Shown here: positions 38,575 to 52,600 of the stretch, in pieces | How positions within the stretch are numbered: position 1 is the stretch's first letter | Layout of the letters: each line of letters starts with the position of its first letter | From: Siniperca chuatsi | Lineage: Eukaryota; Chordata; Actinopteri; Centrarchiformes; Sinipercidae | Direction: 5' to 3' | Length of the DNA stretch: 64,000 nt | Assembly: GCF_020085105.1 (NCBI RefSeq) | Contig: NC_058045.1 | Location: 11,169,833-11,233,832, forward strand | Program-made: the position numbers and the translations under genes | The notes under the pieces: generated by a model | The model's database searches: none | The model's input: only the letters and a program-made list of their open reading frames with translations | Told to the model about the DNA's origin: nothing

Positions 38575-39636
38575 ATAAGTACTCCCCATTTGAGCCTTTA
38601 TTGCTCAAGGACAATCTGAACAAACACATACCACAAATACACAATTTACTTTCTGAATATTCTGAAGCCAATACAATAGCACTAAAAGAGAAATGGGAAA
38701 AGGATCGCAAGATCCAGATCACAGATGAACACTGGAGCGAGATTAATGAGCAATCACAGAGAATTTGAATTAATACCAGGTATAAGCTCTGCAATTACAA
38801 ATTTATTCTCAGAGCATATCTTACGCCTGAGAGACTGAACCGTTTTAAAACCGATTCATCCCCTCTCTGCCCTTGCAGCAAGCCAGAGACTGGTACGTTC
38901 GTACATATGGTATGGTCTTGTTTCAAGCTTAGACAGTGGAGACGCTGGAGATTGAGAATATTCTTGAAAAAGTTTTATTGAGGGAAATATCTTTATCTCC
39001 TGTGATTACAGTGTTGTTGGGCGACTTGACCGATCTAAATCTTCCCTCCCAAAGGATAAAGGTTTTTTTTTTTTTTTTTTTAGACTAGCTATTACGGCTG
39101 CCAAAAGTGCATCACATCTAAGTGGAATCATTTTTTTATTTAATTGAATTACTGTGTCAAACTGAAAGTCTTTTTAATTTACCAGGTGGTTTTTAAAATG
39201 TGAAATGTTATTTTGTTTTTATGTCTCTACATAATAAATGACAAAGGAAAGTAAGGATCCCCCTAATATTACTCAGTTGATTAATGAGTTAAATGAATGT
39301 GCTCCTTTGGAGAAAATAACCTATACCTTGAGATCTAGCTATCTTCCATAGGACTTGGGATCTGTGGATGACTTACAGGGAGCCTATTTAATTTACTAAC
39401 TATTTTATTATTTTTATTTTTATTTCTGTATCTTTACTTTGTGGGGTGGGAGGGATGCTGGATGACCTGTCTCTGTGTGGAAGTGAGAAGTGGTGTGTAT
39501 TGTGGAAGAATAATTCCTTCAGGTCCAATTCTGTGGCTGGTTCAGATGAGTTTTATTCACTGCGCAGTGGAGACAGAAGTTCACAACATGAATGTGAATA
39601 TGGAAAATGAATAAACAGAATTCCCCCCCAAAAAAC
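38575..39636 (+). mobile_element. 5'-truncated L1-clade LINE inserted at the stoml1 stop codon
   Basis: The 3' end of a fish L1-like ORF2 is recognisable through stops and indels: EKDRKIQITDEHWSEINEQS-like sequence (about 38690-38760), YKLCNYKFILRAYLTPERLN (about 38780-38840), the Cys/His region PLCPCSKPETGTFVHMVWSC (about 38865-38925), then LAITAAKSASHL. A 22-nt T run interrupts it near 39063. It ends with an A-rich tail (CCCCCAAAAAACAAG). The flanks are a target-site duplication: AAGAAATAGTGATC (38561-38574) and AAGAAATAGCGATC (39637-39650), one mismatch in 14. The element shares the gene's orientation. Confidence 0.8.
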
Positions 39637-39650
39637 AAGAAATAGCGATC

Positions 39651-40121
39651 GATAGTAACATTTGTATATGTAGGCTCTTTATTAAATCCTTCATTTTAAT
39701 TGTAAATATTTTTCATGTATTCACTGATTACATGTGTTATGAACTGATTTCTGTTATGGCCTTGTCTTCACAAATCAAAGCAAATACTTGTTTACAAAGA
39801 CAAAAAACTTTCTGAAGGTCTTTAGGCCTAATTTTACTTGGCATAGTCTTAATAGTTTCTGACACTTTTTTTTACAGAAAGATGACTGAAGGGTGCTTTG
39901 ATACAAGATAAAATATACACTAAGTAACACAGCTTAACATACACAGACAAACTTATGAGGTGTATTTTATTAAGCTCTGAAGTTCAACTGGAGAGCCTTG
40001 ATCAGCACAGCACGAGGGGGTTTGACTATTTAGACCAGCCTCCTTGTTTTGCACCAGATGTCTCTGGGAGAGCCAGAGTAGCTGCTGAAGGTAGAGCAGA
40101 GTGAGCATTTTTGTTATCGGG
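39651..40121. other. stoml1-cyp11a1 intergenic region; displaced stoml1 3' UTR and cyp11a1 promoter
   Basis: After the L1 and the second duplication copy this should resume the original stoml1 3' UTR. The last 150 bp before the cyp11a1 ATG is presumably its promoter and leader. A GCCTTGA motif (39995-40001), read TCAAGGC on the minus strand, resembles a steroidogenic factor 1 (NR5A1) half-site, the usual regulator of this gene; one short match is weak evidence. A TATTTTAT sequence occurs near 39963. Confidence 0.4.
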
Positions 40122-43043
40122 ATGGCCAGGTGGAGTGTGTGGCGCAGCCCTGTGATGCTGCCCCTGTCCTGGATAGAAGAGCTGACAACAACAGGTGTGC
40201 GCTGCAGCAGCAGTATGCCGGTGGTCAGACAGGCATACTCAGAGAGCAGCAGCAGCATTGTCAGGCCTTTCAGTGAAATTCCTGGACTGTGGAAGAATGG
40301 GGTGGGCAACTTGTACAATTTTTGGAAACTGGATGGCTTCAGAAACCTTCACCGCATCATGTTGCAGAACTTCAACACTTTTGGACCCATTTACAGGTAC
40401 GGGAGGCAAGACAGTTTGTATAAATCTTAAATAAAACAATAAAATTACTCTGCAGAACACTAACTCCTGCTTATTTATAGTAAATAACATACGTAGACAA
40501 AACAAATGGCTTTGAATTTACGTCACTACTTTGAAACTACTTTCTGGTGTAAATATAAACATTTTTGTTCATGAAAAATATCTGACTGACAATCCACAAG
40601 GTCATGTTTTCTAAAAACAAGAAGCTGATATTGCATTTTTACCCCCTTTTTCCTCTGACTTTCTGTATGTTAGAGAAAAAATAGGTTATTATGAAAGTGT
40701 AAATATCATCAATCCTGAAGATGCTGCTATCCTGTTCAAAGCGGAGGGCCATTATCCTAAAAGGCTGAAAGTTGAAGCCTGGACATCATACAGAGACTAC
40801 AGGAATCGCAAATATGGAGTTTTACTAAAGTATGTGTTATTATTATCCCCTTCTACCTGTATAAATTCAGTTTTACCAATATTTTTTACACTTTGAATGA
40901 ACCAAGGGTTTTATTGAGTGCTATAAGACAAAGAAATAAACTTGCTAGTTTAAGTTTCCATCCAATCTTCCCACAGAAATGGAGAAGACTGGAGATCAAA
41001 CCGTGTGATTCTCAACAAGGAGGTGATTTCCCCAAAGGTGCTGGAAAACTTTGTACCTTTGCTGGATGAAGTCGGCGAGGATTTTGTGGCCAGAGTTCAC
41101 AAAAAGATAAAGCGAAGTGGCCAGAACAAATGGACCACTGACCTTTCTCAAGAACTCTTTAAATATGCACTAGAGTGTAAGACTGACTTTTATTTCTCTT
41201 GATTCTCAAGTATAATTTATTTCACTCACTGTGTAGGCCAGTGCCATTTTTTTCTTACATATTGCTTGCTGAGCTCTTTGTCTCATGTTTACTCTGTCCG
41301 ACACAGCGGTGAGCTCAGTGCTGTATGGGGAGCGTCTGGGTTTGATGCTGGACTACATTGACCCTGAAGCTCAACATTTCATTGACTGCATCACCCTCAT
41401 GTTCAAGACTACCTCACCCATGCTGTACATACCTCCTAGTCTGTTGAAACAGATTGGAGCGAAGGTGTGGCGGGACCATGTGGAGGCTTGGGATGGGATC
41501 TTCAATCAAGGTAAGACTCAGAGCACAACCAGAAAGAACATTTTAAGTTTTGTTTTGATTGGCTTTGATTGGTATCATGAGGTTGTCAGTTCTGTTATTT
41601 GAAAATGACATTTTCTATTCCTATGTTTGTACTGTATATGGTGCTGTTTCTTATTTCATTTATGTTCTTTTGGTGCATCAGCGGACCGCTGCATCCATAA
41701 CATCTACAGGCAGTTACGTCAGGAGACTGGCACTCCAAAGAAATACCCAGGAGTCCTGGCTAGCCTGCTCATGCTGGACAAATTGTCCATTGAAGACATC
41801 AAGGCCAGCATCACTGAGCTAATGGCTGGAGGAGTAGATACTGTATGTAAAAAAATGACAAAAATCATTTATTTTCCTGAATGTTACCTCATTTTGGCTT
41901 TTTAATTCTGTTTCTGTGTTTCAGACTTCTATAACGCTGCTGTGGACATTGTATGAACTAGCTAGGCACCCCAACCTCCAGGAGGAGCTGAGGGCGGAGG
42001 TGAATGCAGCTCGGGCTGAAAGCCAGGGAGACATGCTGGAGATGCTGAAGCGGATTCCATTGGTCAAAGGAGCTTTGAAGGAAACACTGAGGTGGAAAAA
42101 AATGTCATACAGTAGACTATAGGTGCATCAACTCCTAAATAGTTTTAATTTTCTTCCGACCCATTCTACAAAATGCACTTTGTACTGTGTGAAATATGAT
42201 AGCCACATCTGCCATTTATTAGCCTCTCGTTTCTGTCATCAGAAATGCAAATTCCATAATTGTTGAAAATAGTTTGCCTCTTTCAGATTTGTAGTAATAC
42301 TTTTTCCACTAACACATACAGTAGTTGTTCTGAAAATGACTGTTTGTAATTTTCCCATTTCTGCCATCTACTAGCACTAAGTTAGTCTTTAATATAGAAT
42401 TTTCACTTTGATCCCTCAGGTTACACCCAGTTGCAGTGAGCTTGCAAAGATACATAGCAGAAGATATCATTATTCAAAACTACCACATCCCAGCTGGGGT
42501 AAGTTAAAAAATATAAATCATCTAATCAACTTTTTGTATTTGAACATTGTTATACAAACTGAGGAAGTGGTAGACAGTTTAGCACCGTGTTGGGTCACTG
42601 CTCACCTTTTTTGTTTTTCTGTGTTTGTGTTTAGACTCTGGTCCAGTTAGGACTGTATGCAATGGGCAGAGACCCCAAAGTGTTTTTTCGTCCGGAGCAG
42701 TATCAGCCCTCGCGCTGGCTGAGGACAGAGACGCACTACTTCAGGAGCCTGGGCTTCGGCTTTGGCCCCCGTCAGTGTTTAGGACGCAGAATAGCTGATG
42801 CAGAGATGCAAATCTTCCTTATCCATGTGAGATATTCAGAAAATAAAGAGCAGTTTCACCGTATTCTGTGGCTCATTTACACAGCATATTAACTGCATGC
42901 ATTATATTTTGTCTTTGCAGATGCTTGAGAACTTCAGAGTGGAGAAACAACGCCATGTGGAAGTGCAGAGTACCTTTGAGCTCATTCTACTACCAGAAAC
43001 GCCTATAATATTGACATTGAAGCCTCTACATACTAATCGGTAA
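40122..43043 (+). CDS. cyp11a1: Cholesterol side-chain cleavage enzyme, mitochondrial (P450scc)
   Basis: Nine exons, phase-consistent: 40122-40396, 40674-40829, 40977-41176, 41307-41510, 41682-41842, 41925-42091, 42420-42498, 42635-42826, 42921-43043; 518 aa (human 521). Converts cholesterol to pregnenolone in the inner mitochondrial membrane, the first step of steroid synthesis, with electrons from adrenodoxin. The N-terminus is a basic, uncharged-rich presequence ([17 protein letters not shown]). P450 landmarks: [20 protein letters not shown] at the start of the fold, I-helix [15 protein letters not shown], ExxR motif in [25 protein letters not shown], and heme loop [12 protein letters not shown] with ligand C462. 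The start ATG is the one beginning the basic presequence; an in-frame ATG 21 bp upstream would disrupt it. The next gene converges on it. Confidence 0.96.
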
Positions 43044-43441
43044 CACCAAGTTTGACAAAAAATTGTGGTGCATGATAATTCAGGATAATTTCTAAAATCC
43101 TTTATCACAGTTAATTGTAAAGGGCTTCACAACCACCACAATCTAAACACTAAATAAAATCTACCCACCTTGGATGCTGATTGAGAGCAAGAAAACAACA
43201 GTAGAAAAGAAAAAGCTAAAAAAGTGCATGAACGAATTACCTCAGTAATTCCATAACTAGTGAACAGAGTAATTACATATACTGTATATTATTTCATGAG
43301 TAATTTGAGTAATGATGGAAATGTGTAGTCTGTGTATGTGTACAATATGTAGAAAAACCTGGAATGTACAGAACCTTTATTCCATGTGCACATGGCAAAA
43401 GTATCTTAAAATACCTATATATACAGTATAAACCAGTGATG

Positions 43442-43447
43442 AATAAA
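43442..43447 (+). terminator. Candidate cyp11a1 polyadenylation signal
   Basis: AATAAA 400 bp after the cyp11a1 stop. Only about 70 bp further on lies a minus-strand AATAAA (TTTATT at 43518-43523) that would serve ccdc33. Confidence 0.5.
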
Positions 43448-43517
43448 ACAATACAACTGATTCAAAATATGTCTTGTAATATGTAATTTTATAACATATT
43501 TTACTATCTAAATATAT

Positions 43518-43523
43518 TTATTA
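43518..43523 (-). terminator. Candidate ccdc33 polyadenylation signal
   Basis: TTTATT on the plus strand (AATAAA on the minus), about 90 bp after the predicted ccdc33 stop at 43613. Confidence 0.45.
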
Positions 43524-43612
43524 GATGAAAATATCTTATTTGGAACATTAAAACAAAGAAAAACTGTGTGTGTGTGTTTAGTCGGTCAACCTTTCACTAG
43601 TTAATTTGCAGG

Positions 43613-46600
43613 TCATTTTATGGGCTTCTGCTTCCTCTGTCTGCTTTTCTGACACAATGACTCTGATATCGACCTCTGGAAGAAGCAGAAATCATTCCAT
43701 GTCAAATACTTATTATAAAATAATTACACACAACACAGTATGAAAGCTAATTTCACTCAACTGACCGACGGAACATTATGAAGGATTGTGTTGGATGTCC
43801 GGACAAAGCCATGCCTGTTCTCACTCAGTCTGGTCAACATTTCTTGTTTCTGTCTCCCCCATAATTTAGAGTTATCCTCCAGCTGTAATACATTCAGTCA
43901 AAGGCAAAGCATCCACTTAACAATGAATGAAAAACAGATCAGTGACTCAGTGAGTCTATGAAACATATACAGTACAAGAGTATCTAATGTTTTTTGTATT
44001 TTCACCTGAGCCTCCAGTGTTTGGACTCTTGCCTCAGCCTTCTCCAGGTTGTTCAGTAAACTCAGTCTCTCCTTGACTGGCAGTGCGTCTTTTGTCTGAG
44101 GGGGACATGACATGTCAATTTGAGATTTCCGTAACTGCAAGACAAAACTTGGGTAGTACAATAAAATATATTCCTCAGAACATATGGGATCTTGACTCTG
44201 AGCTGTTGTATATCCTCAGCCCCTTTAATCTGATGAGAGTTTTACACCTTCTTCACATCACACTGTTTGAATACTGGCTTGAATGTGTAGGAGTACCTGT
44301 GCTGACTGCTGTATAATGACTGCGGCAGGCTGCTGGCGAATCCTGTCCAGCTCTTCTCTGAGACGAGTGTTTTCTGCTGCCAGGGCCAACTCCATCTCTT
44401 CTTTTCTGTGGCCAGTCTCACCTACACAGCATGAAGAGTTCTGGCTACTGGCAAATGTTTTTGTGAAAACACTGCTCTCTCACCTCTGTCCACCTACCTC
44501 TTTGCTTTTTCGCCACCAGCCTTTTGTCACCACTCTGTTTATTCATCTCTCTGAGTTTGCTATCTAATGCTTTCTCCATCTTCTCAATGACCTGAAAAAT
44601 TGGGATGGCACAATATACAGGATATTATCCTGTCATATACATTTTGAGCTGTTTTTCATAGAAAGAAGTATTCCCTATTGTAGAATCAGATATGTATACC
44701 AGTAAGTATAGCGCGGATATTGTAGCTGACTGTTCACCTTTTCCTGCTGTTTCACTGTGGCCTCCAAAGTTGCCATGTTTGCCAAGCGACTCTGGTGGTG
44801 CTGCAGATCCTCCTGCTGCTGCTGGTGGAGTCTTTGACGCTTTAGAAGCTCCTTCTCACTGTCATTCTTCTGCACAACACACACGAAAGGAAGACAGAAT
44901 AGTAAATTATATAAACACTACATATACACTGACATAAATTCTGTGTGATATAATGTGTGTACGTACATCTTCTAACCTTGATCAGGTCATTCTGCAGTTG
45001 TTGGATCCTGTCCCTTTGCGAGACAGCCTTACTGGTCTCACTGGCCAGCTTGAATTTCAGGGAGGCTTAAAAAAAAAGACAAATCAGATTTTTATAGGCT
45101 TAGGAACATGCTGTTTTTTTGTGGCTACATTCATATGTTGAAATCAGAAAAGGATAGCTAAGTTTATCTAAGATTAGAATTAGTTGCAAAAGTTAAGTTG
45201 CAAAATGTAGAATGATTAACATGTCAGTTCTGAGGCTTGGACATTTGAACAAATGATCAAAACACCCATCAATAAAGCTTTTGAAATGGAATGGATTTTG
45301 TGTTGGATGGGAATTAAATCTAGTCCCTTTGCTTTGATGCCAGCAGAGAGACCTTCAGGAACATCCTTTCACTGAGGGTCACAAACTGTCCTTCAGGAGA
45401 TAAGGTATGTACTACCCACAGAGCTTATCAGGGTCTGTGGCCTAAATGAACTGCCTTATCACAAAACGGCACAGTCTGTTAGAGAATAGACACTCGCAAG
45501 GATTAGCAAACACACAGTGAGCCACCTTCCACATCACTATTTCATCTGCCAATGAAATGCCCTCACATCCATAACAACATGGACTGAAGGTTCAGCAACT
45601 GTTGGCTGGATAGTAAACTTTCTGACGTTTATGAATCCAAACATTTTTCTACATTTGATCTCAACTTTTGGTGAGCAAAAAGAATGTTATTGCTTTTGCA
45701 TGGTTTTGGTTCAGGGTCATTTTGAGACAGGATGCTAATGAATGGATAATACAGAGTACTGTACCTATACGGTCAGTAATCTCAGCCTTGGTCATGACGT
45801 CGATGTCTGTGTCGCCCAGCAGATCTCGACCAAGATCCTGGTGCAGAGACAGATCAATGCGGAGCTGGCTGTTTTCTGCCTCCAACGTCACCACCTGTAT
45901 CCTCAGTGCTATGATGTCTTCTGCCATCTTACTCATGGCTGAACGATAGTTTTGCACCTCCTGATGAGGAGATGTGGACTTCAGTCTCATGTCAGTTGCT
46001 TGAAGTGGGATATTTGTTATTTGGAACTCATAGTGAAACCGTACCAGCTTGATTTTCATGAGTGCCATCAAGGTTGGTGTAAAGTGCAAAGATGACTAAA
46101 AACTATCTCCCCAATGGAATACCAAAAAGTAATTTGCAATCATCGACAAACAGCGCCCCACCGCCAATTTTGATTCAGAGTGGTTCTATGTGATCACCAC
46201 CACTAGATGTCTCTTCAACCCCATCTTGAAGAGTTGTTGACCCCAGGATGTAGTCAACAAGACATTTCTGTATACTAAGACAATTTAAAAACATCCCAGC
46301 AGCAAATACATATTGCATGTACAGTTTGTCAGTGAATAACTGACTTCTCTTGGCTTCGGAGAAGCACATAATACGAGAAATGGGACATAACTGGAAGCCA
46401 AACGATAATACACCATATGCCATAAAGTGTAATATTCCTGTAATTGATAGTCTAAGGTTTGGGTACAATGAATTCGTGAGACCGGCTCCTCAAATCCAAA
46501 GGGGAAATAACACCCTATCTTTTGTCATGGGAGCTTTAACCGGGGATTTTTGATAAATCCTTCAAGAAAAATTATTTCTTGTACATTTTCTCCTTTCTTT

Positions 46601-49600
46601 TCACATTCTTGTTGCCCTTCTTTCCCTTTGAAAAGATACAAAATTCCTCACTGACTTTAGCTTCTTGGCAAGCAATCAGCTGCTTTCCAGGAATCACATT
46701 GTTGCAGAGCTCTGTTATCAAGACATGTCTCTGTGTAAGGCATGTGCATGTTGTCTAGCAGCTTGTATACACTCTTTGTTCCCGGCTCTGTCACAGTCTC
46801 CTCTATGACATTGAATAGATAGACTTGAATGGAGACTGAGAGCAGAGTCCAGCTGCATGGGGGCGATTAGGGGATTCCAATCTTGGATGGTGTGGTTGTG
46901 ACTCCCTTGGGACACCAGGGTGAAATTGAGCATCTAATTGAAAGGGCAGGGATGAGATGACAATCATGACTGTAGATGAGATGGTTTCTCTGTTGGGGGC
47001 CCACAGGCATGATGGGAAGGACAGCTCCCCATGATGAGTTTGGAAAGTCCTATCATGTGTCAAAAAGAAAAGGGGATTCTCTGTCTCTGCCTGCACATAC
47101 TGGAGGTTCCCTCCCCTCAACTATGATTTGAAGACATTAAAGTGGCCTTGCTGTTATACACACTGTCATTTTAGGATAATTGTATCACAGACAGAAGGCA
47201 GCTGGATTAAATTGCAAGGATGTGACATTTAAATTAGGTTTTTCCAAACCATTAACATTATGATTATGTATGTACAGTAGTAAATGTATGCGCTGTCACT
47301 ATGAAATCATGCAATTAATACTTTCCTCTACATGAATTAATATAAAATCTATATGGACAAACATATATCATTTTGGTCAATCAACAGATTTAGTGGTGAA
47401 TTTAAATAAGTAAATGAAATTATGAAGAAAATATCACAGTAGGAGACAAACGTAAAGATATGCATAAATAACACCCTGGGACCCTAGCACAAGTTCTAAC
47501 CTCATCAACTCGATCCTCCTTGAGTGCAATCAGTCTGAGAAATGTTAATCTGTTCTACTATTTGCTATTTTGTCACCCAGCCGTGTGTGACTACTTCAAC
47601 ATACTGTCCCATCTCACCGGCCTTCCCATGTCACTGTTCATTAATTAATCACACAGTGGGGATTGCTTCCCCCGAATGACTGAAGAGTTTCGGTATTGAT
47701 TATGTCTAATCACCTTAGTTTGGAGGTCAGTGATCTCTGCCATGTGGAGATCTTCCTCAAAGTTATGCAGAGGGGGTCTAAGGCATGAACACATTTAATA
47801 ACTCATTAGTGAAATTAATCCATAAAAATCTTTGCTTTAGTCTTCTAAAATATTATTAATTCAATGATCTTCACAATAAATCCACGCTTCTTGCAAGTAG
47901 TTGTGTGTCTTACCGTTTATGTGGATGATGCACTTGATAGGTGTGGTTTATGTTGGGTTTGTTGGCATATGTAGCCTCTGGCCTTTCAGCTGGTCTCTCC
48001 TGTTCTTGGTGGGCTGCTCGGTGGAGCTCAGTCTTCGCTCCCTTGAAAAGGTAGTGGTAATTTGGTAGGATCTGTGCCAGGGCATCATGGGATGGGAGGT
48101 TGTATCCATCCTTCTGAAGCTGAAGAGGAAATATTGTTTTTATTGACAAACTCTGAGTTAAGCTAGAAATTGTCTCAGAAATAGCTCATGACAATCATCT
48201 CTTTTAACCCTTATGTTCTATTTGGGGTCCTGGAGACCCCAGGCCCTCTTCAACCACTCAAAAACATACTTAACATTGTTTTATCAGCTTGATACCTTTA
48301 ATTTAATGAGAATTGCTTATATACATGATTTTGAACTGATGCTTTGTTCCTTCAAGTCCTCTACAGAAAATTATACATTACTTCTGTTTAGTGTCTCAGA
48401 GACCCCAGCTGTAAAACATGGTTAAAATACAATGGATTTTCATATACTGTATATCTGTGATTGGTGTTGACATCACTTTTGACGCAGTGCTATCACTCTC
48501 AAATCCCAAATTAGTTTATTAGTTTGTTCATAAGGGGTCTAACAGCAGGTTTGACCTCTGTGGGATCTAACTGACCCCAAGCATTAGTAACACCACCTTC
48601 ATCAAATCTACAAGTCCAGAATTGATTGATTTTTCAATTATTGTTATTATTATTACACACACGGCAGTAGGGTCTGGGACTCCAAACCACGAAGAAGTAA
48701 AGGCAATTTCAACAACACACAAGGGTTAAATACACAACAGAAACCACAAGCAAGGAGCATTGACTTGGCAAATGTTGGCTGTTAGTTGTACAAGCAAAAT
48801 GCTGAACAGTCTTCCATAACAATGTGGGAGGACTAGTGTAAATTACATCTGCAATGGGAACGTTACTTTTTTTTACTTCATGTTTTTACAGAAAACGAAA
48901 GCTTTTATTCAAAAAACATTGTATCCATGACCCCTCAATACTCACTGTACTTGTGTGTGGCCTGTTCTACCTCTTCATCTCTTGAATATAAAGGATGTTA
49001 CATCACTATGCATACAGTACCTACTCTATAACAAGAGAGCTCTTTGTCATTAGCCTTAAAGTCCTTCAGGTATGAGCCTTACATATACAATGTACACTCT
49101 CAGTGATTGCGGTTGCCAGGTAACAGAAATTTAAAAAAAATTACATGAAATAGAGTCATTATCTATTATCTTCTTACAGGCTCTCCCTCTGACACAAATA
49201 CATCCACACTGTCAGAGCCTACCTTTATAGCTACAGGGCTGCTGAGTGATTTCGTCTTTTTCGAGGTCTTCATCCAACAGAAAATGTCCTTAACAGAAGA
49301 GTGAACACGTAACGGATGGTGGATGTGAAAGTTGGAGCTCTGTCATCAAGTCAGAACAATCAACCTGTAACCACAACACAAACCTTAGCAACTTTCAGGC
49401 CAATGAAAGGGGTCTCCTGTTATGTACAAAATACTTTAGCATCATGTTTCATCTTCAACAGAGCTCAAAGCAAAACAATGGTACACACTTTATCCTTTTT
49501 TTGCAGTGGTGGAAAGTAACTTGCTACATTTACTCAATTACTGTAGATTTTTTACTGTACAGCTTGTTACTTCCATTTTATGCTACTTTGTACTTCTACT

Positions 49601-52600
49601 CCATTACATTTTGGAGGCAAATATTGCACTTTTTACCCCACTACATTTATGTGATAGCTTTAGGCACTAGGTACCTTGCATTTTCAGATACTTGTTAATA
49701 TATTAAGGTACAGTTCTTGTCTATCACTTATATAAGTCAGTCTCTCCGAAGCGAAACAGGCTGCAAGTTCCCTAACTTTACCAGCTGCAACATTACAGTG
49801 AGTGATTACTTACATATTATTGTGTCAATAATAGTAATCCAATAATATTCTGAAATGGGCCATTCTGCACGAATACTTTTACTTTTGGTACTAGTAGTAT
49901 ATTTAAATGCTAAAAATGTCATACTTTTATTTAAGTGAAATTTTGAATGAAGGACTTTTACTTGTAACAAGAGTATTTTTGCACTGTGGTATTGCTACTT
50001 TTACTTAAGTAAAAGATCGGAGTACTTCTGCCTCCATTGCGCTTTTGTATCTTAGCATTATGAAAACCAAATCGAATCTTGTGTTTATGCCTGGAAGCGT
50101 GTGCCAATCAATGAAATCAAAGGGAGGTTCCTGTTCGGTAAATACCAACCCCCACGAGAATTCTGTCTTAGCCTGGATAAGCAGATTGATGGGGACTGAA
50201 GGATTTCTAAGTGACGTGCTGTGCAGCACCTGTGGTTCCCTCTGAGCATTTATTCCCAGCTTCGATCAACTCACTGAGAGTCTGATGTCAAATCACTAAT
50301 ACTGTGCAAAAGAAATATTTCATTTCAGCAAGAGGAGTTGAATTTAAACTGCAAAATAATTAAAAACACAGAAAAATTAAGGTGGGTTTTTGGAAAAACA
50401 AAACAAAATATAAACAAATTGTCAACATGTATCTCCAAATTTTGATCTTGCATGTTTCTATTGTGCATGAATTGTGCTAGATACAGTAAATCAAGTTTAA
50501 CTTGCCTAAAGTGTGTATGTGCACATGCTTATATGCGTGGAACCTTCAATAGCATAGATCAATAACTCTTCTGCTTGGGTAGCTCATTAATGGTGAAGGC
50601 TGGGATAGATAATCATTGATGGCACAAGATCTGAGTGAGACTAAATAATAAAAGTGGGGGCAAGGAGGAAGAGTCATCAGTGATCTAAAATACTGTACCT
50701 GGCACACTCTTTACAGTCTCCATATATACTTGATCTGCATCTTGTAAAAATGTAAAAATATTGTTTACAGATGTATGTTCTGTTGAATACATATGAGAGG
50801 TAAACAGTGAACTTCTTAAACCTGACAGTAATACCATGCATTAAGCAAACTGCCCTGCCCTTTTGCATTTGTTTTTAGCCGGCAATGAATTGTGTTTAGC
50901 AAAACAGCTGGATGCAATGGAAAATAACTCAGGACAAATTCTATTTAATTCAAAACTACAATAACAACCATGTGCATGAATTTCTCAGTTCCAGCTTCGC
51001 ATATAAAAATCCTACTCTGTTCAGTTTTTAGATAAATATTTTCATAAAAGACTGCTTTAATTCCTGATAAATAATTCACTGGATGCTTGCAGCTATGTGC
51101 TCTGCTAGAAGACATAATCTCTTCTAACCCAACAAGGGAAAACCTGTACAAGTGAAAACACTTCCCGCAGAGTCTAATATCACATTATCATGTATGAGAT
51201 TGCCCAACAAATTTACAAAATATTCACATGTTGTGCTCTGCAGTTGCTGCTCGTGTTCAGAATGCCTCTGACCCTGTTACATATAATCTGAGGAGAGCTG
51301 GGGAGGGGAATGGGATGTGTGCTGTGTGTCCCCATGCTGGGGGGGGTCTCATTGACACAGTGTCGATCTGTGGTCTGGGCTTTCTTTAACTTCATCAGAA
51401 TTCAGCACACAGCCTGCAAAATGCAGCAAATGGGCTCTTCATTGGAGTGACAGCTCTGAGTCTGCTGCCACACAGCTTCAATTAGCCTGCCAGAGCAAGG
51501 CAGTTCCCAGGAGCTTTCTCTACATCCACATATTCTACCTTTTCCTGTCCACCACCTTTTATTTTTTTCCCTTCATATCCTTCATCTGACCCAGACTTCC
51601 CTCTTTTTTTTCAACTTTCTACACCTCAGAATCCTCCCCGTCCTTCTTTCCTATAAGAGCACCATCCTCCTCAACCCTCCCATGCTGCCATCCACACGTG
51701 ACAAGCCGAGCGGAAATACTTGTAGTGTGCTAATGGACACAGAGGTTAAAGGGGTGTTGGAGAACTGAAGCCAATCAAAGCAGAAAGGAGAAAAAAACAG
51801 AGAAAAGAGGATGTAGTGGTTTACACACCTGGACTCGTCACAACAGGAATTCAAGGCTGTTCAGTTCCTGTTTTATGTCTGTGCTGCTGCAGTGGAGCTC
51901 TTAATCAAGAAATAATGGGATTAGAAGAGAGAAGCAATAGTTACATAGTTCTACTTATGTTTAACAAAAGACATTTCTCACTTTATATTCTACAGTTTTT
52001 TGATCACTCATAATTATACACTCTATGTTCACCTAGTGGTTGGAGATGGAGATGTGAATACAGATGGAGACAGATGGTTTCACACACAAGATATGCTGGG
52101 GAATTTTCTAAAAACCTGCTCATTAATATTGATATTCAGTAGAAACATTGGACATGTTACATAAGATAATAACTTATAACTGATTATTGAGATATGCAAA
52201 CATGAAAATTCCCATTCAAATTCTGATTCAGTCAAATGGTAATAATTGATCTGCATTTAGGCTCTACATGCAGTAACATTCAATTATGCATAATTGAATT
52301 TCAGCTAATTGTTGTGTCAACCAGCTGTGACTAAAGCGTGTCTTGTGGCACCAAAAAAAAAAATTACAGGGCTCCCCCGAGAAAATGACATTTTGATGTC
52401 TATGTAATCATATCTGTGCTCTGTCAGCAAAATAAAATCACATCTGCAGGTTTTTAAAATATCCCAATGGAGAGAGAGAGAGAGCGAAACAGAGCGAGAG
52501 GAGGGACAGAGAGAGAGAGAGGTGTGTGTCAAGGGCAACATGCAGCTTTAACTCAAGGACGTGTGAGGCTGACAGCCAATGCCACTCCTTATGAGGTCCA

